This document shows, one piece after another, positions 46,594 through 57,696 of a stretch of DNA of 64,000 nt. The stretch's first letter is position 1. The number at the start of each line of letters is the position of its first letter. The DNA comes from Mercurialis annua (lineage: Eukaryota; Streptophyta; Magnoliopsida; Malpighiales; Euphorbiaceae), in contig NC_065571.1 in assembly GCF_937616625.2 (NCBI RefSeq), positions 57,645,651 through 57,709,650 of the forward strand, in the 5' to 3' direction. The notes beneath the pieces are model-generated. The model did no database searches. It was not told the DNA's origin and saw only the letters and a list, made by a program, of their open reading frames with translations. The position numbers were made by a program, and so were the translations under genes.

Positions 46594-47586
46594 GGCTTAA
46601 TTATTTAAAAAAATTTCACCTTTAATTTTTATTTCGTTTATAACCTGACCTAAAAAAACTGTCACATATACCCTTGACGTCGTCATTATGTTTCGCCTCT
46701 ACCCTCGAGGTATTAAATTGACATCTTTTCATTTGAAAACGAGTTTAAAATAATCCTTCATTTTTAGCATATATTCTAATTACACGTCAATGTTATTAAT
46801 TATACAAAAACACCTTATTCTTAAAAAAATTCAACTAATAATAATAATTTAATTTATATTAATTATCAATAATTTTTAAAAAATAAAAAACAGTAAAAAA
46901 ATATACATAAAACAAATAAAATATTCAGACTAATTAATTTCAACCTAATACCGTATTTTAATTTTAAAATTCATTTTCTTTAAAAAAAATTAAAAAAAAT
47001 ATGGAGGAGGAGCTTTTCTTTCTTCCATAGCTCCTTCCTTCCATGGAAGGAAAGAGCTCGTTGCTCCTTCCTCCATGAGGAAGGAGCACGCTTCCTCCAT
47101 GTGAGGAAGGAGCAGATCTGCTCCTTCCTCACATGGAGGAAGAAGCATATTTGCTCCTTCCTAACATGGAGGAAGGAGCAGCTCCTTCCTTCATGGATGG
47201 AGGAGTCCATGGAGGAAAGAGCTTATTTCCGTAAAAATAAAAAAAATTAAAAAATAATATTAGCGGTTTTTTAAATAGGAGTACGGTTATAAGTAGGATT
47301 TAATAAAAATATTTTATTTATTTATTTTATTTAAATTAAAAATATTAATTAGTTTTAGGATTTATTTAAACGTTTTTAAAGATGAAGTATTTGTTTGTAT
47401 ATTTTTTAATAGAAAAAAGTATAAAATAACCTTAAATTTAGTTATTTTCAATAAATCATCTTTTTTTGAAATTTGGGCTAGAGGTGAAACATAAAGACAA
47501 CGTCAAGGGTATATGTGATATTTTCCTAGATCAGGATATAAACGAAATAAAGATTAAAGGTGAGGATTTTTTTAAGTAATTGAGCC
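46594..47586. mobile_element. Non-autonomous Mutator-like element
   Basis: 993 bp with inverted ends of about 125 bases (GGCTTAATTATTTAAAAAAA, then TTTATTTCGTTTATA and ACATATACCCTTGACG in both arms). The flanking repeat TTTTTTTTATT (11 bp: 46583-46593, 47587-47597) fits a target duplication but is low complexity. The centre is a GGAAGGAGC palindrome array. No gene. Confidence 0.85.
46998..47224. repeat. GGAAGGAGC / GCTCCTTCC palindrome array
   Basis: Alternating AGGAAGGAGC and GCTCCTTCCT units with CATGGAGG/CCTCCATG spacers, able to fold into many hairpins. It lies in the middle of the MULE at 46594-47586. Minus-strand reading frames across it (46980-47210) are repeat artefacts. Confidence 0.88.
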
Positions 47587-47716
47587 TTTTTTTTATTAGC
47601 ACATGAAATTCAAATACAAAACATTGTTAATAACACTCCAAAAGAAAAGAAAAGGAAAAGCAAAAACAAACACAATTTTTGCAAGAAGAAAAACCCATAA
47701 AATAAGGCATATAAAC

Positions 47717-48577
47717 CTACTTTAGAAACTCAGGTTTCCTAGCAAGAACAACCGAGTTGACCACATCATCAGTCGGATGAAAAATGGATAGAATCTTAAA
47801 ACCAAGCAAATCATTTTCTTCAACAACAGGGTAAAGAAAAGCTCTCGCGCCATTTGCACTTCTTACCAGCAATATCCCTCCTTCCTTCATATATTTCCTT
47901 ACATGTCCCACAATTTTCATTTTTTCTTTTTTGGTCATCCCCACCAAAGCAGCCAAGAAAATACAATCATAATCTCTAAATTTCTCTTTCACTTCCATCA
48001 CATCACACGTCTCAAACTTCATTCTCTTCTCCAATTCGCTATCCGAACCCACAATCCGACGAGCCACATTGTTAGCCGCCTCATCGATATCGTAATTATC
48101 GAAGTGAGTCGATTTCAAATGATGGGTTGCCAGTATAATTGAAGTTAGAGGCATTGGTCCAGACCCTATGAATGCTACTTTCTTGGGCTCCACGACACCG
48201 TTTTCGCTTAGAATTGTACATTCCAAGTTGGCTAGCTTCACATAGTTTCCATAATAAGGGAAAAGATTAAGGTTGTCTAAAGGGTTATTAACTTTGATCA
48301 AGAATGTTGCAAATTCAAGCTCTAATAGACCTTCAGCTCGGCCGCATATTACGATAAGGCTTTTGCGCATTTCTTGAGCTTCTTTGGATAAGGAGGTAAT
48401 GTCTATAGAAGAAGGTTGGATGCAGAGGCAGACAAGATGAGAAAATAAGCTATTCACTTGCTTTGAAGGTCTTAATGATTCAAGCTTAGATATGGCGCCA
48501 TGAATTTCTGTAATTCGAGCAACCAGCAACTCATCAGAGATTTGGGTTTCCAAGTTGGAGTTTTGGAGAGAGGCCAT
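47717..48577 (-). CDS. NAS: Nicotianamine synthase
   Basis: Single exon, 286 codons, intact. It shares all family blocks with the copy at 29954: ELEFATFLIK, LNLFPYYGNYVKL, KKVAFIGSGPMPLTS (SAM-binding), THFDNYDIDEAAN, FLAALVGM, GGILLVRSANGARAFLYPVV and FHPTDDVVNSVVLARK. It uses three S-adenosylmethionines to form nicotianamine in the cytosol for metal transport. The N-terminus (MASLQNSNLETQISDELL) aligns with the other copy, supporting this start. A TATA box lies about 90 bases upstream. The third family member, at 33507, is broken. A Mutator-like element ends about 130 bases beyond the stop codon. Confidence 0.96.
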   Translation of the reverse strand: MASLQNSNLETQISDELLVARITEIHGAISKLESLRPSKQVNSLFSHLVCLCIQPSSIDITSLSKEAQEMRKSLIVICGRAEGLLELEFATFLIKVNNPLDNLNLFPYYGNYVKLANLECTILSENGVVEPKKVAFIGSGPMPLTSIILATHHLKSTHFDNYDIDEAANNVARRIVGSDSELEKRMKFETCDVMEVKEKFRDYDCIFLAALVGMTKKEKMKIVGHVRKYMKEGGILLVRSANGARAFLYPVVEENDLLGFKILSIFHPTDDVVNSVVLARKPEFLK

Positions 48578-48663
48578 TGGTAATGATAGTGTTTATATTT
48601 AAAATTGTTTGCTGATATGCATGAAAATGTGTGTGTTGGTATTTTGGAAAATCCATGTTCAAG

Positions 48664-48671
48664 TATTTATA
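48664..48671 (-). promoter_or_regulatory. TATA box of NAS (47717-48577)
   Basis: TATAAATA on the minus strand, about 90 bases from the ATG, as in the other NAS copies. Confidence 0.75.
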
Positions 48672-48806
48672 GGAATTTTGATGTGTAAACCTGATGTTGT
48701 AGTTTAGATTTTGATTTGGTATAAAAAAGACCTAGAAAAGGAAGATTTGTCTATGAAAAAATTAAATCTCTATTAAAAATCTCTCTAACGTCAAGGACAA
48801 CATAAA

Positions 48807-48830
48807 GAGTCATGTTCCATGCCTTGTGAT
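48807..48830 (-). promoter_or_regulatory. Conserved NAS promoter block
   Basis: Counterpart of 31003-31026 with 22 of 24 identical positions (GAGTCATGTTCCATGCC core), about 230 bases upstream of the ATG. Confidence 0.5.
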
Positions 48831-50052
48831 ATATAAAAAGGATATATCATAATGGATCACTCTCTTAACTTCACAATTCAGATATATAAAATTATGGCAT
48901 GATCATTTCAAAATATTTCACCTTGCAACCTTTTTTTTCATATATTCTAAACTCTTAAAATCATCAATTTTAATCTATTTTTTAATTTTCAATATTAATT
49001 GTATCTATTTTTTTAAAATTAGCATTGTTTCACTTTAAAAAATATTCAAATGTCTTTCATATTTTACATGTAATCAAAATAATCATTTTATTGTTTTTAT
49101 AAAATACTAAAAGTTAAGACTATTTATTAATTATGAAGGCTACATTTAAAAAAGATAGTATAAAAAATTCATATTTGTAAGAAACAAAGTATAACTGAAA
49201 TTAAAAATTGAAAAATAAAATAATATCGACGATTTTAGAAGTTTGCAATAAAAAGAAAAAGTCAAAGAAATAGAATATATTTAAATGATTTTTCGAAAAT
49301 AATATGTTAAAGGGGTTATGAAGAATCCGGTTTCTATTGATGCAACCAATTTGCTAACATACCGCTTTGTGTTTTTTTTCTTTTTTTCTACATTTAAATT
49401 TAGTCACATGCTCAGTAAATTAGTAATTCATGAATAATTTATTTGAGAGAAACTTATCAAAAAAATTATATTTAAATTTTGGATATCCCTACTGATCTTA
49501 TGTATTGTTAAGACTGATACAACACATATGTAATATGTTGTTTCTACATCTGTTAATTAATTGGTATTTGATCAATAAATTAATGACAACTGAAGAAACA
49601 GCACATCTTAGAGCTATTGATTCCATTCACACTTGCTACTCAATGAATCATCATATCCTAAAATGGTGTATGTTCACACTTCATTAACAGTCAAAGATCA
49701 TAAGGCATGAGACATGCCACAAGTTCAATCCTCCATGTAATAATGTAATATATTCGTAAGTTAATTTGTTAACCACAAGCATTTTACCTTTGTGCTAATA
49801 TTAAAATCAAGACCCTTTTTAAATTAATTTACAAAAACATTTTAAATTTTTAAAAATTAAGTTTTCTACTTTACCACTTAAATATTTTAATTTTGTTTTT
49901 ATATTTTATTTATAATTTTAATGAAAATGAGATAGCGGTGGTTTGATCACGATGGTTCTGCGGTAATGGAAGATCACCGGAATTCCACTAAATTTGGATT
50001 GGTCGTGGCGGTCAACAATGGCACGTTGATCAGTTGATTGTTGATAAAATAT
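48831..50052. other. Intergenic, upstream of NAS
   Basis: AT-rich; no gene. 49610-49725 is related to 31870-32030 upstream of the first NAS gene. Confidence 0.55.
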
Positions 50053-50327
50053 TACTCCCTCCGGTTCATAATATTTTTCGTATTTGGTTTTAGCACAAAA
50101 ACTAAGAAAACAATTAATATGTTTTAATTTGTAAACACTTTTACTAAGTTAACCCTACATTGAAACTTGTTTACATTTATAACTATCATTTTCATTTGTT
50201 TATTGTATTTTAATAAATTAATGGGGGACAAATATGAAAAAATAGCAATTAATGCTCTCCTGATATTCTAAACATGATAAATATTATGGACCAAAAAAAT
50301 TTCTCAAATGCGACAAATATTATGGAC

Positions 50328-51834
50328 TGATAGGAGTGGAATACTCCTATCGGTTCGAGTCTTTTTAGCATCGCTTCGAACGTTTTATATGCGTTTTTAA
50401 AGCAATTGTATGCCTTATTACGTGTATGTGCAACTTCAGGTAATCGGAGCGATTATGAAGGTTTTTGATCAATAAAGGGCGAAGTATCAAAGAAATCTAG
50501 AAGATGGAAAGAGACCCAAGGCTTACCAAGGTCTCTATCGAGACAAAGGTTTTCAAATCGAGAAGCCACCTTTTAGGCAGGTCTCGATCGAGAAGGCTCC
50601 TGTTCTAAGCTTCTCGATCGAGACCAAGGTCTCCAAGAGAAGCCGAGAGCTACCTAAAAATAGGGTCTCGATCGAGAAGCATCCTTACAAAGGCTTCTCG
50701 ATCGAGACATGAAGGAGACCTGGAGTAAAATCTTTTTGGGTCAGTGTGCTAGTGGGCCCATTTTCCCCTTTTGGTCAAACCTTTGTACTAGTGGATTTGT
50801 CATTTAGCCTCTTTTGGCTTGGCTATATAAGGCCTTTTATGTTTTTAGGGTAAAAACATTCTACATTTTAGCCTCAATCCTAATATAGTACTTTTTATTT
50901 CCTTTTGTAGAGATCTACAATTGTTCTTATTGTTCTTTAGAAGTAATTTCCAGATTTTAGTTTCCTTTATGATTTTTCTTCTACTACAAGTCTTATTATT
51001 ATTTCAAGCTTCATTATCTAGTGAATACTCTTATTTACACACAAGCTCTACTTAAGGTAATTGTCTTTTACTCATTATGAATAGCAATAGATGTTTAATG
51101 TTTGTTGATAAATTAGTAATTCTTGTTATCTTCACCATGGTTGGCTAAACCCCATGTTTGGGGGTTAATTTGAATCTTAGTTGTGTATGATTGGGTTAGG
51201 GTTTGGGGTTGTGTTGATTGTTCTAATTAAGGAGCCTAAAGCTTGCTTAGATTAGCTACCTAAGTATTGTTCTTAAATTAATTCTCACCTTGAGAGAGGG
51301 TTTATTAGTTGGATTTGATTAATTAGAGACTTAATTAGTAACACCATGAGAGTGGGTTAGTAATTAGGTGGCCTATGAGTTGTGATTTATTTGTTAATTG
51401 CCTCTATTTGCGTTTAGTGCTACGAGAGTAGGTTAAGCTCGATTAGTCGCGGTTTTGTAGCTCTTTGAGGCTCGAGAGAGCGGGAGTTGCGGTCTTAGAA
51501 CACTCGGTCCTCGTTTAGTACCCTAAAACCGATACCCTTGATTGCATGACCTAGGAGGATTATTAGCTCCAAAACCTCTTTATCACTTGAATTTCGTTAA
51601 TTATTATAGTGTTTACTCGTTTCTTTAAATTAGTAATTTGTTAATTCCTAAATTAGCATAAGTTGTTAGTAGTTGGTTGATTGGTTAATTAAGAAAAACA
51701 CTTATTCCCTTGCTAAACGAATTGAATCGCAACTAAGTTCATTCTCATCGATAATCACTCTTGAATTCACTCCTTGTGGGATCGATAACTCGGACTTAGG
51801 TCCACTTTATTACAAGTTGGGGTATTTCTCAACA
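50328..51834 (+). repeat. Athila 5' LTR
   Basis: 1507 bp, starts TGATAGGAGTGG and ends TTTCTCAACA. The first 24 bases hold a hairpin (ATAGGAGT...ACTCCTAT). 50530-50710 has six or more TCTCGATCGAGA-like palindromes. TATATAA at 50824-50830 is a likely promoter element. Confidence 0.95.
50824..50830 (+). promoter_or_regulatory. LTR promoter TATA box
   Basis: TATATAA within GGCTATATAAGGCC; repeated in the 3' LTR at 61940-61946. Confidence 0.65.
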
Positions 51835-51840
51835 AGTTTT

Positions 51841-51858
51841 TGGCGCCGTTGCCGGGGA
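51841..51858 (+). other. Primer binding site, tRNA-Asp
   Basis: TGGCGCCGTTGCCGGGGA, six bases after the 5' LTR, is complementary to the 3' end of plant tRNA-Asp(GUC), the primer used by Athila-like elements. Confidence 0.92.
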
Positions 51859-52010
51859 GTGACGAGTGTTTATTGATTGATTGAAATTAGTTATTGTTCG
51901 GTCGAGTTAGCTTTATTTTCTGTTTTTATCACTTTTGATTGTTTTTGCTTCTTTCCGGATTTACGCGTGGTTTGCTTGTTGTTGTTTGTGTAGGAGATCA
52001 ACTATAGTGT

Positions 52011-53303
52011 ATGCACAATACACGAAGGGCCAATCTTCCACTAGAACCGTTTCAAGACAACCTCGGGAGATTTGAAAGGAGTGTGAGAAGGGAGAATCGT
52101 ATACCCGTTATCATGGAACGTGGGGATGATAACTATGAGGAGGAGCATTATCACCCTCAAGACGATGGAGTGAGGCAACATCCGCCTCCTCCACTCGATG
52201 AGAGGAATCGGCAAGAGCAACAAGGGGACAATCACCCTCAAGTTCAAGGCCATCAAGCACAAAGACAAACTTTGGGGGATTTCTTCCTCCCGGATGTGGA
52301 TAATGCTACCTATGGGTGTTTTGCAAGACCGGTCACCGCGGCTACTTTTGAGATCAAGCCTAGCACGATTCAACTCCTAGAGAATCAGTGCCAATTCTTT
52401 GGGTTACCAAGTGAGGATCCGAATGAACACATAGCCAAGTTCTTGGGAGTGTTGGACACATTCAAGCTCCATAATGTCACCTCCGATCAAATCAAGCTTC
52501 GGATGTTTCCGTTCTCACTAAGAGACAAGGCTAGCTTGTGGCTTCGATCACTACCTAATGCATCAATCCACAATTGGCGGGATCTTGCTCAAGCTTTCCT
52601 TCACAAGTACTTTCCAATGGGGAGAACCGCGAAGTTGACAAAGGACATCATTGATTATTACCAATATGAGGGGGAATCTCTCTATGAAACTTGGGAGAGG
52701 TTCAAGGATCTCCAAAGGCACGTACCTCATCATCGGCTTGTAAGGGAACATGTGCTTCAAATATTTTATAATGGTTTGGGTGAGATCACAAGATCTACCA
52801 TTGATTCGGCCGCGGGAGGTTCTTTGATGCAAAAGACGCTTGATGAGGCTAATGAGTTGATTGAAAAATTGGCTATGGTGAGTAGCACTTGGTCCTCGGA
52901 GAGGAGAAGACCACCGGCTCAAAAGGCATTGATGACACTTGACCAATCCAAGGAGTTTGAAGCGATGAAAGCAATGAATGCCTCTTTACAAAGTCAAGTT
53001 GATGCCTTGAAGAAGCAAGTGGGTCCAAGGAATGCTCCGGTTGCATATGTCCAAGTAGGTTGTGAGCATTGTGGGGATTTCAATCATGGAAGTAGTGAGT
53101 GCTATACCTCGGGTCAAGCGTGGAGTGAACAAGTGAATTACGTGGGAGGTCAACGCCAAGGGAATGATCCTTACTCAAATACTTATAATCCAGGTTGGAG
53201 AAACCATCCTAACTTCGGATGGAGGAATCAAGAGGGTCAAGGCAATGTGCAAGCAAATCAACAAGTGGGTCCTAGTTTCCAAGGAGGAAATAGGCCTCAA
53301 TAA
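52011..53303 (+). CDS. Athila gag polyprotein region
   Basis: 430 codons from the first ATG after the leader to TAA at 53301-53303. The retrotransposon gag domain lies at residues about 150-270 (ASLWLRSLP, FLHKYFPM, YETWERFKDL). A zinc knuckle CEHCGDFNHGSSEC (C-x2-C-x4-H-x4-C) lies near residue 350. A Gln/Asn/Gly-rich tail follows. Gag forms the particle and binds element RNA. The terminal TAA is in the same frame as the downstream pol, which is open from the next codon, so it may be a point mutation or a readthrough stop. Confidence 0.9.
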   Translation: MHNTRRANLPLEPFQDNLGRFERSVRRENRIPVIMERGDDNYEEEHYHPQDDGVRQHPPPPLDERNRQEQQGDNHPQVQGHQAQRQTLGDFFLPDVDNATYGCFARPVTAATFEIKPSTIQLLENQCQFFGLPSEDPNEHIAKFLGVLDTFKLHNVTSDQIKLRMFPFSLRDKASLWLRSLPNASIHNWRDLAQAFLHKYFPMGRTAKLTKDIIDYYQYEGESLYETWERFKDLQRHVPHHRLVREHVLQIFYNGLGEITRSTIDSAAGGSLMQKTLDEANELIEKLAMVSSTWSSERRRPPAQKALMTLDQSKEFEAMKAMNASLQSQVDALKKQVGPRNAPVAYVQVGCEHCGDFNHGSSECYTSGQAWSEQVNYVGGQRQGNDPYSNTYNPGWRNHPNFGWRNQEGQGNVQANQQVGPSFQGGNRPQ

Positions 53304-55913
53304 CAAGGTCCTTATCAAGGCCCTTATCCTAATAATCAAGGGCAAGGAAACAACTATGGTGGTAGACCTCAACACCCTCCGGGATTCCAACTACAAAAGA
53401 ATACGGATGAGGGAAATGTGCTTTCCAAGGTGCTAGAGAAGCTAGAGAAAATGGAGCAAAGGGAGAAGAATCAAGCTTCAACTATCCATCATTTGGAAAC
53501 TCAAATTTCTCAAATGGCGATTTCGCTTCAAGGTAGACAACAAGGAGGATTGCCGTCTACTACGGAGAACAACCCTAGAGAGCATGTTAAGGCGGTAGAG
53601 CTCCGAAGCGGGAGAAACCTTGAGAAAGCCAATGGAAAGAGACAAGTTGTTGAGGAGGATGAGCCTCAAGTTGTGATTGATATAGCAAGTTCAAGTCAAG
53701 AGTTGCCAAAGGAATGTGAGGAGGTGGCTATCGAGGTGGAAGAGCCTTATGTGAGGCCACTGCCGCCGCCACCGTTTGTACCACCGGTTCCGTTTCCAAG
53801 CCGGTTAAGGAAAGCTCAAGGGAACGAAAAGTTTCATAAGTTCCTTGAGATTTTCAAGAAGTTGCAAATTAATCTAAGCTTGGCGGACGCACTAAGGGAG
53901 ATGCCCCAATATGCAAAATTCTTGAAAGACATAATTATGAACAAGCGTAGTTGGGAGCAAGGTGGGACAATACCGCTCACGGAAAATTGTAGTTCTATAA
54001 TCCAAAGCAACCTACCAACAAAGCTTAAGGATCCAGGGAGTTTTTCTATACCTTGTACCATAGGAAATATGAATGCTATAAATTGTTTGTGTGATCTTGG
54101 GGCAAGTATTAATTTGATGCCATTGTTTCTTTTTAGGTCCTTGTTTGGTGATCAACCGGTAAAACACACCTCGATGGTATTGCAACTTGCCGATCACTCT
54201 CTCAAGAAGCCGTATGGGATAGTGGAAGACGTACTCGTCAAAGTGGACAAATTCATCTTTCCGGTGGATTTTGTGATCCTAGACTATGCGGTAGATAAAG
54301 AGTGCCCTATGATCCTTGGTCGACCTTTCATGAACACCGGGCGTGCTCTCATCGATGTTCATGCCGGCAAGCTCACCTTAAGAATTGATGAGGAAAGTGT
54401 GGAGTTTGATATGAAGAGAGTGATGCGGAATGCTATCGAGGAGGAAGATTGCATGAGGATTGATTTGGTTGATGAAATTGTGGAGGATCAGTTGAAGGAA
54501 AATATGGATTCATTAAACCGGGGAGTTACAAGGAAATTCGATGATTTTGGGTATTCCGAGGCAGGTCTCGATCGAGAAGCCCCACCATCTATGCTTCTCG
54601 ATCAAGACCCAAAAAAGAGCTGCTCTCGGTATCTCAGAGGACCACTGGTCTCGATCGAGACTGAAGCTTCTCTATCGAGACAAGGCAAAATTATGCCTGG
54701 TCTCGATAGAGACTCCTGTGTCTCGATCAAGACCTCCTCTGAGATTATGAAAGCAGAACTTCCAAGTGTTGCTAGTGTCACGTTTCATTCCGGGGTTGTG
54801 GATGATGAATACACCGAGGAAGAGGAACCTAAGCCGGAAAATTTGAACAAAAAGAATGGTGTGACTCCACCATCCTCGGAGTTGCCCCCGAAGGTTGAAA
54901 TGAAGCCGCTACCGCCGCACCTCCGGTATACTTTTATTGGGGAGAACGAGACCTTGCCGATAATCATCTCGAACAAGCTCTCTAAGGATCAAGAAAGGAA
55001 GGTTGTGCAAGTGGTGAAAGAGCACATGTTAGCAATGGGTTGGCAAATCTCCGACATTCGAGGAATAAGTCCTCAAATTGTGATGCATAAGATTAATCTC
55101 GAAGACGAGTCAAAGAAGTCGGCTCAAAGGCAACGAAGATTGAATCCGAATATGAAGGAGGTAGTGCACAAAGAGATCGTCAAGCTCCTCGACGCCGGAA
55201 TAATCTACCCAATTTCGGATAGTGAGTGGGTTAGTCCCATTCAATGTGTTCCTAAAAAGGGCGGTATGACGATGGTGGAAAGTGAAAAAGGAGAGCAAAT
55301 CTCCACACGGACGGTAACCGGTTGGCGTGTATGCATCGATTATAGGAAGCTCAATGAGGTAACCCGAAAGGATCATTTTCCGCTACCATTTATCGATCAA
55401 ATGTTGGAAAGGGTAGCGGGACACAAGTTTTATTGTTTCCTTGATGGGTACTCCGGTTACAATCAAATATTAATCCTCCCGGAAGATCAAGAGAAGACGA
55501 CCTTCACATGCCCCTACGGTACTTTTGCATACCGGCGGATGCCCTTCGGACTATGCAACGCACCCGCCACATTGCAAAGATGTATGACCTCAATCTTCAA
55601 CGATATGATTGAAGATATTATGGAGGTGTTCATGGATGACTTCTCCGTGTTTGGCGATTCGTTCGATGGTTGTTTAGCGAATCTAAGGCGGGTTTTAGCA
55701 CGATGTGTGGAGACAAATTTAGTGCTAAATTGGGAAAAGTGCCATTTCATGGTGGATGAAGGCATTGTACTCGGGCATAGGATATCGGAGGCGGGAATTG
55801 AAGTGGATAGGGCAAAAACGGCGGTTATTGAAAAATTAGTCGCTCCGACTACGGTCAAAGGAGTTCGGGCATTTTTGGGCCACGCGGGTTTTTACCGGCG
55901 CTTCATTCCATAA
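53304..55913 (+). pseudogene. Athila pol, protease and reverse transcriptase part
   Basis: Open in the gag frame from 53304 to TAA 55911-55913. It starts with a coiled region (KVLEKLEKMEQREK), then aspartic protease with DLGAS (Asp codon 54093-54095). Next is a linker (54565-54735) that is built of the same TCTCGATCGAGA repeats found in the LTR. RT follows, with CIDYRKLNEVT, FLDGYSGYNQI and FMDD at 55629-55640, breaking off at FYRRFI. A deletion there also shifts the frame into the RNase H segment that follows. No start codon of its own is obvious, so expression would depend on gag. RT copies the element RNA into DNA. Confidence 0.88.
54565..54735 (+). repeat. TCTCGATCGAGA-type repeats inside pol
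   Basis: GTCTCGATCGAGAAGCC and its complement, with variants (CTCGATAGAGAC, CTCGATCAAGAC), occur about six times in the PR-RT linker, in frame with pol. Confidence 0.85.
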
Positions 55914-57696
55914 AGATGCGTCGTTTGACTTCACAAGGGATTGTCAAGATGCTTTTGAGAAGCTAAAGTCGGCACTTGTGACCGCTCCCATTATTTCATC
56001 TCCGGATTGGAGTTTGCCTTTTGAGCTAATGTGTGATGCTAGTGACCAAGCATTGGGTTGCGTGTTGGGGCAAAGAAAGGACAAGCGGGTGCATGTGATT
56101 TACTACGCTAGCCGGACGATGGCGGGGGCACAACTCAACTACACTACTACCGAAAAAGAGATGCTAGCGGTGGTGTTTGCCTTGGATAAATTTCGGCAAT
56201 ACTTGCTCGGATCAAAGTCCATCATTTACACCGACCATGCCGCTTTGAGATACCTTTTTACTAAGCAAGACGCCAAGCCAAGACTTATTCGCTGGATACT
56301 TTTGATGCAAGAGTTTGACATAGAAATCCGGGATAAAAAGGGCACGGAGAATGTGGTAGCGGACCACTTATCAAGATTTGAAAACCCGGAGCCGATCCCT
56401 ATTGGTATGGAGATTAATGAGCGGTTTCCGGATGAAACACTTATGATGATTCGGGAAGTAGAAACGCCGTGGTATGCCGATTTCGCCAATTATCTCTCAT
56501 CGGAAATCATGCCTCCGGACTTGACATCGCATCAACGGAAGAAGTTTTTATCCGATGTTAAGAGGTATTTATGGAATGAACCCTACTTGTTTAAAATTTG
56601 TGGGGACGGGATGTTGAGACGATGTGTGGCTTTGGGAGAAATGATGCCCATTTTGAGTTCATGTCATGAGACCGGACATTATGGTTCGGCAAGAACCGCC
56701 GCTAGAGTGCTTGAGAGCGGGTTCTTTTGGCCAACTTTGTTTCGTGATGCCAAGGAGTTTGTTGACCATTGTGATCGGTGCCAACGTGTAGGCAACATCT
56801 CGAAGAGAGATGAGATGCCTTTGACTTCGGTTCAAGAAGTGGAAATATTTGATGTATGGGGTATAGATTTCATGGGGCCTTTTCCGGTTTCATTCAAAAA
56901 CCAATACATTTTGGTATGTGTGGATTATGTTTCGAAATGGGTAGAAGCGGAGGCTTTGCCCACTAATGATGCTAAAGTGGTGTTGAGTTTTCTTAAGCGG
57001 CTAGTGAATCGGTTTGGGACTCCTAGAGTGGTTATTAGTGACGGTGGTTCGCATTTTTGCAATCGGCAATTTCAAGCTCTTATGAGGAAGTATAATGTGC
57101 ATCACCGGGTCGCCACACCTTATCACCCCCAAACGAGTGGCCAAGTTGAGGTTTCGAACCGTGAGTTGAAAAGAATTCTCGAGAAGACGGTGAATGGTTC
57201 CCGGAAAGATTGGTCCTTGAAGTTGGATGACGCATTGTGGGCATATCGGACGGCCTACAAGACTCCACTCGGTATGTCACCATTCCGTATTGTTTATGGG
57301 AAGGCGTGTCATCTTCCTCTAGAGCTTGAGCATAGAGCGTATTGGGCTATTAAGAAGTTAAACTTTGACTTCAAGAAGGCGGGGGAAAAGAGATTGCTTC
57401 AATTGAATGAATTGGATGAATTCCGATTCATGGCATATGAAAATGCCAAGCTTTACAAAGAAAAAACGAAGCAATGGCATGACGCCCATATTGCCCCCAA
57501 GGTGCTCGAGGTTGGTTCATTTGTCCTTCTCTATAACTCTCGTTTGCGGTTGTTTCCGGGAAAGCTCAAATCCCGATGGAGTGGTCCATTCAAAATCAAG
57601 CATGTGGCGAGTCATGGAGCAGTCGAATTGGAGAACTCTAAAGGCGAGACCTTCAAAGTTAACGGGTACCGGTGTAAGCCGTATCTCGGGCCTTAA
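55914..57696 (+). pseudogene. Athila pol, RNase H and integrase part
   Basis: Continues pol in a different frame after the deletion and is open to TAA at 57694-57696. RNase [42 protein letters not shown]. Integrase: HHCC zinc region (near 56670-56785), catalytic Asp codons 56866-56868 and 57040-57042 and Glu codon 57148-57150, with the canonical 35-residue spacing between the last two. A GPY/F-like end (RWSGPFKI near 57574) follows. Integrase would insert the cDNA into the host genome. All catalytic residues are kept, so only the upstream junction is broken. Confidence 0.9.

Noticed and set aside
46980..47210. Minus-strand 76-codon frame
   Set aside because: Falls wholly within the GGAAGGAGC palindrome array of a non-autonomous MULE.
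51673..51876. 67-codon frame, repeated at 62789-62974
   Set aside because: Both are the same LTR sequence and not genes.
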